Source: Camellia lanceoleosa
Taxonomy: Eukaryota > Streptophyta > Magnoliopsida > Ericales > Theaceae
Assembly: GCA_025200525.1 (NCBI GenBank)
Contig: CM045763.1
Coordinates: 64,429,018-64,493,017 of the forward strand
Direction of reading: 5' to 3'
Length of the DNA stretch: 64,000 bases
Shown one piece after another: positions 1-11,800 of the stretch (positions are counted from its first letter, which is position 1; each line of letters starts with the position of its first letter). A model generated the notes under the pieces. That model made no database searches, was not told the origin of the DNA, and worked only from the letters and a program-made list of their open reading frames with translations. The translations under genes and the position numbers were made by a program.

Positions 1-2382
1 TTTAGCTGGCAGGCAGCTTAAGGGATAAGTTCTTAAATTGAAGCACTTTTGAGAGAATAATATATTACTATAATCTGAGAACAATGGAACAAACATATGA
101 TTGATTCCGATGCTATGGCATCATATTCTGTGGAATGAGATGAGTTTAAACAACTAAAAAATAAAATCTTCAACAAGAATAAGCAGAATCAAATTATCAA
201 CAATTTATGTCTGAATCAAGATTCTTGGCAAGAGAGAATACCCATATGTTAACTGTAAAAAATAAAAACCAAAAAAATATCCAATGTTCAAGACTCTCAT
301 TAAAATAAGCAAATGCAGAGTAAGACCTAGGCAAATATTTCTCCCAATTACCTAATTTGATGTTGTGCCACCAAGATACTGTTAAATCAAGTAGCTCTTT
401 CATTTTCTACTAAAGCTAAATTGTAATGAATCCCTCTTGGTTGTTGGTCAAGTGAGATCAACAATGATCAAGGATTGATCTCGTGAGTGAGTTTTTATTA
501 ACGTAATATTTGAGTTTAAAATCTTATTATGCAATGTAATTTACTCTATTTTCTTACTAACGTAATATTTGAGTTCAAAATCTTAATTATGCAATGGAAT
601 TTACTCTATTCTTTTTATCGTCTTCATACTTTTCTAATAAAGTTCAATTATTTATCAACCAAAAAAAAATACTTTTTTTTTTTTTAATCTCTCCTATCGA
701 TTGTAAATAAGTGGAATGAATATGCAGATCACATTATCAAGCACATAACAAATTAGAGGCACCTATATACATGTCAACAGGTATCATCATACTACTTTAA
801 AGTTCAAATCAACTCTTTTTTTTTCAAACCCTCGACTCAGTAAACCATATACAACACCACTATTAGCTGTATATCAAGTTTGAAGCAAAAAAAAAAAAAA
901 ACTGCCAAACATTAAAGTTACAAGCACAGAAACTGAGGCACAGAAAATAAAATGAGCTTATGTGCCTCAATTTAAGAAAAAATACTCTTGGAGCAATGCT
1001 CCATACCACTTATTGACAGACATCTTTCATATGAGTTAGGTTAAGAACCCCAAATAATCTATCAAATCCATGTGAGAGGTTTGGTAAAAAATTTGATAGA
1101 TTATTTAAAGTCCATAGCATTTTTCCTTTCATATTTTCTCCTAAAATACGAACACAAAAAGTGGTCAGCCCTAGTGTTTTAGACCAATAGTTATCAATTT
1201 GGAGTATCACTTGGACTTGCTCCAGGAACAGTGAACAATTTTGGATGAATATGAACCACAGTTCATTTCCTATAAATATAGTTGACCCGGTAGGCAAAGC
1301 ACTCTCTTACCAAGCGAAATGCATAAGTACAATTCATATTGTTGCAAGTGCAATTTCCCTTTCCTTGTTCCCCTCCTACACATTGTAAATACATGCGTGT
1401 CCTCAGCATTGCTGCATAATGAGCCTATGTTGTGTAACCAATATCAGATTTAACCAATATTTGAAGCCCTAATCAGAGAAAACCCATGGACCCCGAATCT
1501 GGTTGTGGCAGTTGTCATTTGGGCCTTAATGCCACATAGTTTCTTCTACACATCACAGCCCAACGATAGAAAGCCAAAGTGCCCTAGATTCAGTTGGCCC
1601 AGTAAAGGCCACACTGCTAGAACTTGATGAATATATGAATGTTTGATTGCTTCCAGACACCCATCAAAATATATACATACATAAGAAAATAAAATAAAGT
1701 TTGTCTGCTCCAACCCGTCAGGTAGTCCATCAGTCTCCGATACCTAGGACTTATGGGTAGTTGTAGTTATCGGGATTCATGTAGCAACGATTGATCCAAA
1801 GTGACTCTACCTTGGAGAGTTCCTCGTCATTAAAAAAGTACAAAAAAAAAAGTGTCTGCTCCAACCTCACTAATGCATCAAAGCTAACCACATTCTAATC
1901 CCATTATAGTTCATTGCCTTCGGACCACATCTTTACAATACTCTTGCTCCTGTATTTTTTGTTTGTTATATGAAATCCTTAAAATTATTATTTCACACTA
2001 TTCATACTCATGTAATAATATGATAGAACCATAAGATTAAAATACTTTAAGTTTTCGAATAGGTGACCATTAAGTTGTCCCCCAAAATGGAAAGATGGAA
2101 AAATAAATAAATAGATACAATTTGAAATTGAGGGAGTGACAATCAACATTCAATAATTGACACACTCATTAATCTCTAATGCTATCATTAAAAGGGTTCT
2201 ATAGTTCATCAAACATGAGTCAGGTTTCTAAGAATTTTGTTCCAAAAAAATAAAAATAAATTTCCTAAGAATGGGGCAACAGCATGAAATACAACTTATT
2301 CAGTCATAATCCCACAAATTCATGAAAAAAAAAAAAAAAAAAAAAAAGTAAGATGGAATTAAGCATGCTATTGTCGTTACGG
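1..2382. other. 3' flank of the NUP1-like gene, no gene seen
   Basis: AT-rich DNA with poly-A/T runs. There is one degenerate hairpin element at about 990-1126 and a short duplicated phrase (acgtaatatttgag) at 501 and 561. No convincing coding signal on either strand. The 3' UTR of the NUP1-like gene presumably lies in the last few hundred bases before 2383. Confidence 0.6.
990..1126. mobile_element. degenerate MITE-like hairpin element
   Basis: The left end reads GGAGCAATGCTCC and the right end, reverse complemented, GGAAAAATGCTATGG. Inside is a perfect 16-bp stem (1052-1067 with 1091-1106). The loop phrase TGTGAGAGGTTTGGT recurs in the better-preserved element at 22100-22247. No clean target duplication was found, so boundaries are approximate. 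Confidence 0.5.
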
Positions 2383-2889
2383 TTAAAAGCAAATGGCATC
2401 TTTTCCTACTGACCTGAAAGATATCCGACTCTTGTCTGATCCAAAGCTGAACTTAATATTTGACGCATCATCTTGCATAGAGGCATTGCTTGTAGAAGGG
2501 AAAGAGAAAATGAGGGCCGGGGTAGACCTCTTTGTGCCAAAAGTGTAAGATGGAATTGCAGGCCTGTCCTTCAGTTGAGGCAGCCCACTGGCTGAAGTAG
2601 ATGGCATGATAGACGGTGTTGGTGGCTCAGAGAGTACACCAGAAGATGAGGAAACAGGGAACGTGAATCCAGAGCCATTATCTGAAAAACCGGTCCGTCT
2701 CAGGTTTGGCTTGTCGACAAAAATAGAAGCCAAAATTGGCTTCGTCCCTGTAGGGTGAAATGGAGGCTTTTTTAGTGACTCAGAACCGGCATAGTTTGGA
2801 GCCATATTTGCAATGCCCTGTCCTCTAATTTGAGGCCGAAGCTCATTCAAGCCTTTCTGTCTGCTGTCAGGGAACCCCAGGGAAGCCGT
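2383..2889 (-). CDS. NUP1: NUP1-like exon 7 with stop codon
   Basis: Acceptor TTATTGCAG in phase 0 opens TASLGFPDSRQKGL and the exon ends GKDAICF at TAA 2383-2385. It contains GFTFP, YTFG, IFSFP and KFSFG, the only FG/FP-type motifs of the model. A strong potential donor, TTTCAG|GTCAGT, lies 12 codons before the stop, so a longer isoform with exons below position 2383 cannot be excluded. I see no FG-coding frame on the minus strand of 1-2382. Confidence 0.8.
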   Translation of the reverse strand, partial: TASLGFPDSRQKGLNELRPQIRGQGIANMAPNYAGSESLKKPPFHPTGTKPILASIFVDKPNLRRTGFSDNGSGFTFPVSSSSGVLSEPPTPSIMPSTSASGLPQLKDRPAIPSYTFGTKRSTPALIFSFPSTSNASMQDDASNIKFSFGSDKSRISFRSVGKDAICF

Positions 2890-5800
2890 CTGCAATAAAA
2901 CCATACTAGTCGTAAGTTCGTGTGATTCAAATCACATACTTGCAAATTATATTATGACCCGCTGATATTTTGAAGAGAGAGAGCAGAAAGAAAAGATCCA
3001 AGAATAGATAAGACCGTATCAATTGGACAAACTAAGTATTGTACTGACTGTGACTTAGGCAAGACTTTTTTTTTTTTTTTTTTTTTTTTTGATAAATGTT
3101 ATTTAGGCAAGACTATTGAGGGACTGACTTCAAAATGGGTGATGTGTCCGTGTCGGACACGTATGGAACACCAACATGTCAGGAACAAGCATGTCCACGT
3201 GTCAGACGCTACATGTGGCGTGTCAGTTTTTTATTTTTTTACTGGACACTTCACGTACAAGCATCCTGTGTTGAGACACGCCAGAGGACATCGTTTTGAG
3301 TTTCATTTTTATAATTTAGAAAGATAATTTGGGATCAAAGTAAAATACATGAAAACGAAGAGAAAAGAAAGTGAAAATAAAATAAACCCACATATACATT
3401 GATGCCTCTAATATCTTTGTGCCTTAAAATTATATTCATATACACACCAAATAAAAATATATTAAAAAAAGTTTCTTTTACCGTATCCCCACCATGTCCA
3501 CATCTTGATTTTTTTCAAAATAGCCATGTCCCATGTCTGTGTCCGTACTTCCTAAAGGCATATTATGTTTTTAACATTATAAAAAGCGAAAGTTTATTCA
3601 GCGTGAATTATTTCTCCAATAGTTACATCAGCCAGCCACAATTCTGATTGAATAGGATCTCTCAACAATGTAGCACACGTCAATTCTTTCATTACAAACA
3701 CAAATAACAAGCAAATGAACATGAATACAGAAAGGCACATCTTGCGCCAAATATGCAATTTGAGTGAGTTGGTAAAACATAGATGTAAGCCTTGACCATG
3801 TTTTGAGCTTATCAAAAATAGCATTGATAACTCTTACATTCAAAAACTACAATAAAAAATAACAGAAAGAACAAAAATACAAGAAAAAAAGACAAGCGTG
3901 TATGTTCTGTGGTATAAGTAAATCATCACCAACACTACAATAGTAAAGCCCGAGTGCTCATTCCTAAAGTAGTGAACAAGATAAATACTACAAAGAAAAG
4001 CAAATCATAGAGACTATGAAGAAAACCAATTGGGTGGATAAAAATAACAGCACTAGCTGCTTTATTATTTTAATTATATTTTAATTAACACTTTAATGCT
4101 CAATTTGGATGATTGGAATGAGATGGAATGATTGTAGCACTCCAAAAAATTTCTTTTTCTTTCTCATCACTCGAGCGATAGAATGATCACTCGAGCGGTC
4201 TTGTGAAGCTTCTAGTACTTTTGCAGGTCTAAGATTCTGAGAGCTATTGATGTTCGCTCGAGCGCAAGGTTGGTCGCTCGAGCGGTATTGTGTCTCTGAC
4301 GCTTGAGCGCAGGAGTAGTCACTTGAGTGATCTGTTCAGGATCAGCAGCTTTAAAAGCCATTTTTGGTCCACTTTTCTTCATTCTTTCATATTCTTTCTC
4401 TCTCCTCTTCCTCCATTCCACCATTTTTAAGGGTTTCCAGACTGCAAACTTGATTTTCATCCCTTTCTACTCATTTCCTACCCCATGTTCCTCATATAAA
4501 AACGAAAAGCCCGCCGAGGGCTTTCTATCCAACTGAGCGGATCGCGTTTTCATCGAAATTGGAATTTCAAGTTTCTTTTCTTCATGTTAGAGGTAGGGAT
4601 TTCTTTACTTCTTTACAATATTTTCTTATAGATAAATAGGTGATAATTTGTGTAAAAACCTCTTGTTGAGGATATTTTCTTAAAGGCATGAAAAGAAAGT
4701 TATGGTTTTCAAAATAAGGGAGTTAAATATAAGATTGAGTTGGATTAAGGAAGTTTTAAGTAATTAGAACATAATTTTGTGCCTCAAAGTAAAAAGTCCT
4801 AAATTTTGTTTAACCCTAGTTATGGACTTATTTTAAAAATGAGTATTTATTTCAATTGACTTTAAATTCTTGAAATTTAGTGTATGATTGGATAAGATGA
4901 GTATAAATAATGAGACTTACTTGTTGTGGAAATAATATTGGCATATGAGGATTATGTTTGGGAAATTGATTGTTGAAAATTGAATTAATAAAGTTTTTGG
5001 AAGTACATGATACCAATCGTGTTATATAATTGAATGTAAAGAGTTGATGTTAATGTGGAAAAGTAAAGAATGAAATGGAAAACAAATTGTAATTGTTTCT
5101 AAAGATAAATCTTTATGCTTATGGTGTATGTATTGTTGGATTAATGTGTAATGGAAATAATGAATGATGTTGTTAGTTTTGTCTACGAGTTATAATAATG
5201 AATAACATGATGATATTAGACTAAAGGTCCGTTTCCTTCTGACTTGTGACCAGTAAAGCATGGCACTTAACAGAGGTTTCGCATTCCTTACAAAGGTTTC
5301 GCATTCCTTCCAGAGTAGCCACCGGAAAAGCGTGTGGTCTGTTGAGATATATGGAGATTCCGCGTTCCTTCCGACTTGTGACCGGTAAAGCGTGGCGCTT
5401 GATAGAGGTTCTGCATTCCTTCCGGAGTAGTGCCCGGAAAAACGTGTGATTCGTTGATATGGCTTAGTAATGGAGCCGGTTGTTGATTGTGAACTTGTGC
5501 TAGATAATTATAGGGGGATTTGTATATGTTTGGTGATAATTGGAAATGGAAAATTGAATTTTTGTAAGTTTGAGAAGGTGGAAATGAATTGATTTGTTTT
5601 ATATGGATTAGTTATTTAATATGTGTTGAAATGAGTGTAGATATATGTATATATTGAAGTTATGTGGAATACGGTGGGGTGATGACCAGTTAGTGGGTCA
5701 TACGATTATTAATACTGCATGGTTCCTAGACCTAAGATCTTTATGTAACGTTAAAAAGGGATTTTTAAGAAAGACTGTTCGAAATTTATACAAGAATTAA

Positions 5801-8800
5801 GTTTTTCTTTGAAAAGTTAGCAAATTTTCATGAGAAATGTATTACCTATGTGTATTTTATTTTTGAGTATAGGAAGGCACATTAATTATTTATGCATCAA
5901 CCTTCAACATTCATGATCGCATACATCTATTGACTTTATTGTTGAGAATCATTGTAGATCCTACTAGATATATTTGTTCATCTCATGTTATTTATACCAT
6001 TTCAGGAATGGAGTCGGAAACGCCAGTTTGAAAATTTAAGAAGCCTATTTTTCTTTTATATGTATTTGTCATATAAACTGTGAATGAAAGATGTGTTGTA
6101 ATTTGGGATTGATGAGCGTTTTCTCCTGTAATTAATTAACTTGAATATTTCAACGTGAGCTTTGGGCACGTACTATTGTTGTAATTATTCGAGAGAGAAC
6201 ATTTTCTAGTTACTCAAGTGTAATGATTTTCCTATATACGCTATGTAATTGGACTTAAATTAAAGGTTTTGGTAATGTATCCGAATAATAAAATTTGGGA
6301 TATGACAATGATGATTCCTTAGGCTTTCATATGGAATGACCATTCCCTTCAAATGATGAAAGATGATTCTTTTTGTAATGCATTTACCATTATTTTATTT
6401 TTTTCGAACCAAACATGGGAATGGACATTTTGATGGAATAATCATTCCATTCCACTTCATTCCAATGAACCAAATGTTACCTAAGTTTGTAGTGTATAAT
6501 AGAGATCTTAAATGATCATGATGAAAACACAAAAAAAAAATCAAATACAAGCAATACATTGGGCAAACAAAATTTCAAATTTCCTTAAGTCATTTAAAAC
6601 AACAAAAGGTATCAACAACTGTCCAATTTGCAAATCAATCAAAATAAGAACAGATAAATGTGAATAGAGACTGTTCAAGCTCATAACCAATCACAGTCAA
6701 TGACAAACAGATAAATGTAAATTTTAGGCATTGTCAAGCCTACAACAACAAAAAATAGCAATAGCCTACAGTATATTTTCATTCTATCAATTATAATTGG
6801 GATTTCATGAAGGTGAGGTTCGATGCACGACATGACAATATGCATATGAGTGAAACACAGAGCAGTCCAATGCTGTTATCAATATGCATGGGCCAACTTA
6901 GTGGTCGTAGTAACACATGCCAACCATTTATCGTGTCCACATTGATTAATCACCCAATAGTAAAGGACAAAAATGATTCACTTTCATCAAAACAGATGCA
7001 TTAAGAGATGTATGAAGTACCTCAAGTGTGCCCTTGATTTGAGAACCATGAGTTTCGTTGACAGAGCTTAAAGCTTCGATACCTTTATTCACAACATCAG
7101 TAGCTTCACTAGTACTTCTCTCCTGAGGTTTTACTTGATAGTTTGAGTTGCCTCTATTTCTTTCTTGAGCAGAAGATTCCTTGTTGACAAAACTTGTGTT
7201 CTTATGAAAATTAAACGCTTCAAAATGTGGCAAGCTGGTACGTTCTTTAGGCATTGCATTAGCTACTTCCGAAGACGGAGATTTCTTCCATGCAGTGGCT
7301 AGCTGCAACTCAGCTGACTTCTCTCTAGGTGTGGGTGTGTTTCTATCAAGGTGCTCCAATATTGCTCTAACAGCAGGATTCATTGTCTGAAGAGTTGATT
7401 TTCCAACTTCGGAACTGTTTTTCATGTTGTCTACGGACTGGAACTCTGTAGTGGTGCTTGTTCCTGCTTCCAAATTCCTCTTTATAGAAGGCAAGAATCC
7501 TTTAGAAGCACTGGAATTTTCCGCATGTGGAGGACCGTTTTGAGATAAACGAAAAGACACAGATCCTCTGGGTGGAGCTTCTGACGTAAACTTATGCCGT
7601 AAACGACGAATGGGTCCCACTGATCCATTCCTGTCATTACGTACTTCATCCTTTGACTTAATAAAGGACAGGCAGTACAACAATCAATTCACAAGTTATA
7701 AGTTGCTTACATCAATACAAGATGGATGCTATATTGTAATTTTCTGTCTGGAAATTGTAACCTAATATTCATTATTAGGCATTATATAAAGGAACAGGAA
7801 CAAACCCAGCAAACCAAGCCTCACCTATAACAGCACACAACTCACAGCAGTGTTTATTACTTAAATAACATATCTGTCCAGCTTACAACCAACCAACTGA
7901 AGAAATTAGTTTCAAGTGTCCAATTAAAATATTTTTTATACATAGAGAGGATACAAGTAAGTCCTACTTTTTCCGTTTCAAAGGCTATTAAGTCCTATAT
8001 ATAATCATTAAGAAATGAAGTCCTACTTTAATTCTAAAAAGGTTTTACACTTATTATATATCTTATTTGCGCCTCTTTATTTTTAAATTTAATTACAAAT
8101 CCGCAATCTATATTTTCACTTACACATTTCTTTCTAAGAATAAAACATACAAAACCAATCACCTGGGGCAAAAAAATATAAATAAAATAAAAGGAAATAA
8201 ACCTGCCTGTATAATCTTGAATAACAAATTGCATAATATGTTGGGAAAAAATGCATTAAAAACTTATTAACAAAAGAAACAATAAACTTCGTTTATATAA
8301 TTAGAATCTTCCAATAGAACTCTCAAAACAGCAGGTGCCCTTCTACACTCGCACCTAATCTGATCAGGCTCAATAAGCATTAGCAAGAACATTATACTGG
8401 AACAACATAATTGGTTGGGTATGCTATTTCGCACTCTGGAAATTTGTTAGCAATTCTGTGTGAATCCCCTAACATGACTTTTTAGCTGCAGCTTCTTCTC
8501 AAAAGATTCTCTAGAAGGGTGTCTAACTTCAGACATTGTTGTAGATGTCATCTGATTGATGATGGCTACATATAATTAATTTTTAATAATTTCTAGAGCT
8601 ACAGACATTGAAATATGATGTCTTTACAAATCTCATCCCATAGCCATCATGCTGGGAACTAATGCAAACAGAAGAGCAATATCAGTGGTCGATACTGGGG
8701 TGAAAAAGAAAAAATCAAGTTTTCAGAATTGTCATAGCTTGTGAACTGACAACTTGAGTTTCTTTTTTATTTAGTAGAGTTCATGTCTACAAAAAGATAG

Positions 8801-11800
8801 CTGTCATTTACGGAAGGAAAAACTACTCATGGATGTTACTCACACAATGCCCGTAGGCTTTTAGTGATTCCTAGGTTCAGCTGGTGATAGGAAAGTTCAA
8901 GAATACCCTCATGCAAAATATCTTGCACATTGGGTACACACTGGAGATGTTTGTGGTGAAAACAGCAGCAATTTCAGGCCAGCGGTGGCTGCAACAGCAA
9001 TGCCAATGCCACTAAAGGAGGCTATAAGTTTGCTGGGGTGAGCAGTGAGCTTTGTTATGGCCAAGTTTGAATGCAGATGAGTTCATAAATACACATCAGA
9101 AACCACAAGATCTGCTTGCTCACTCTCATCTCTGCCTTTCAATCTCACCTCTTCTAACACTTTGGTTGCCATTAGTTTTTAGAATTAGCATATCAAACAA
9201 TGAGTGTATAAACTGAATTATTATTATACTCAATTACTAGTATTTTTTGTTTAAAATAAGTAGGTTGTTTCAATTCATCCAGGATTGGAAATTATAGATA
9301 CCTAAATATAAAGCAAAACCGATTGTCACAATGAAAGAGGGGTCAAGGGTCATCAGATTCAAGTGGTAGGGATACAAAAGCAAGTATTAAAAGTTAAGGC
9401 CAAATAAGCAAAAAAGAAGGAACACTAGAAAGGAGATGAATTAGTGTATGGAATTATCAAGGGTATAGTTGTAAATATGCCAAGCAGAAAAAATGGTTGA
9501 AAATGCTGCTTTTATAATAATAAAAAGGAGTCAGGAGCAAGCAAATGAAAAAGAAAGGAGAACTTGGAAGTTTCAATTCCTTTCAATGATTTTTCACATA
9601 AATATCAGATGGAAAGGAATCATATTATAACCAAATATATCAGATTAACAGGAAAATCTTTCCGAAATACAAACTAAATTCGACAAATTTGATGGCACAT
9701 CGTAGAAGAAAAACAAATCATTATTAACGTAAATCTTATGAAGACCAAAGTAAGATCCAATCTACCTGTTCATAGAGAGGAGTTTGAGGTTGCTGCCGGG
9801 GACTTGACGATATGTATAAGTACCTATTCTTATCAGCTTGCGAATGAGTCAGCTAAAAACACGAAAAGAAAAACAAGTATCACCAGCATGCAAAAGGAGA
9901 TACTTAAAACTACATAAAATTATGTTCATACATCTCCCTAAAAAATTCAATTCCACATGCCTTGGACTTGGACATCGAATATATAGTTCTGGAATATGGA
10001 GTTCGTGGAAAGTTATGAAGCCTGTATCTGCTACTGCTATTTAAGCTTTGCGGGGTTGAATAACCATGCTGATCTTGTACCATGGCACCTGGCCAACACA
10101 CAGATGACTTAGCTGAAGGTGATGGAATTAATGGCTCAGATGCAAATCCATCAGCGTGTAGTACATCTCTTTCATCTTTGGATATTATCCTCTTAAAATC
10201 AGCACCAACTTCTGATACTCGACTGCCCATATAAGCTCTTGCAATATCAACAGGTGAAGCACCAATTTCTTCTTTGACCTGCAAAATTTCATACAAATAT
10301 AATATTTCTAAAAATGGATGTAAAAATGCAAGGAGTAAAAGTTGTTATTCGTTTTCTTAATATTTTGCATCCTATACAATGTTATTAACCGATTCAAATG
10401 CGACCACAGCTGTTAATATCAAAATTATAGTTAGATTAGATACTACAGTATTCGTTCCATGAATCACAAAACATTATAAAGTTGTTGACAGGAAAGACAA
10501 GTTTGTGGAATCAACAAGTGATATGGTGAATTGACCTGTTCAATTCTAACAACAGGCAATGAATTATACTCTTTTTTTGGTATCCTGGGGTACATGACCT
10601 CACTGGAAGTAAGACTTATTACCGTTAGATACACGTAGGGGTCTGCAGACCATGTCTAACTGGTAACAATGAATTTTTTGGCCCTTTAAGCATACCAAGG
10701 ACCTTTTTCCCTTTTTTTTTTTTGCTAGGAACAAGGACCATTAACATGTAGCTTTTTGCACCCATGTACTGTGTTCTTCATTTTAAATTATGATGAAACA
10801 AATTATTCCTGTTTTGCATAAAAAGTTTGATAGAAGTTTTTACCTAAACGGAGGGGCGTGTGACTTAGGGGGAGGGGGTTTTGAAATTTGTACTTCTTCT
10901 TTATTTTTTCCTTGTCCTAATCCAGATATGTGAAAGCATATATACAGCCAATCCTAAACTTCTACCCACAACGGATTCATATTTTGCATTCATGAATTTA
11001 AATCTCTCTTTATATTTGTGCGCTTCTAGTGAAGAATCATAAACATAGTACCTATGGAGCACGGGTACTGGTATCGGTATGATACAAATACGTCGATACA
11101 GTAAAATCCAAAAAAAGTAGCGTACGGCTTGCTACGTTTGAAAAAAAATATTTATTTTTAATTTATAGTGATGCAAAAACTGATTAAATGGTTTAATTTG
11201 TTAAGGTCTAACCTACAATTAACATTTAATACCAAAAGTAAAGGTATAAACCAAAATTAAATATCATTATATTAAATAACTTACAAACCATAGCTTAATT
11301 TTAAAATCATGCTAAGTATAAAATTAAAAATAGAAAAGAAGTCTAATGAAAGGAATTTAATCTTTGCAGTAGAAAATATTTTTTCGACTGAGCTACGGTA
11401 CAACTTGGGTATATACTAGGTATGTATGGGTACGCCAAAAATTCAGAAAAAAAAACTTTGGGTACGTGTTTCGTGTACCCGGTATATATGCAGAAGTATC
11501 ATATGCCAGTAAGTACTTGGTACCGGGTATGGCATTTTTGACGAAGTACCCATGCTTAATAGCATAGTACTGAAGAAAGTTCAAAATATTGGATCCAATA
11601 CAAAAAAGGGTATAAGATACTCTGTATGTACATATTTAGGTATAAGTGTTGTCTATTGTGTGAGCGCAAACAGGTATCTAACATGAATGAACCACGCTGT
11701 ATGTGAAAGTGTTTAATACCAACGGTTGATATAAAAAAGCATAATATAATAAGAAAAATGTGTTTAAAGATTTTTTTCCACTTTCTAAATGGTTTATTTT

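Noticed and set aside
4212..4460. 82-codon minus-strand frame in the solo LTR
   Set aside because: No family resemblance; it spans the palindrome cluster of the LTR and is best explained as chance.
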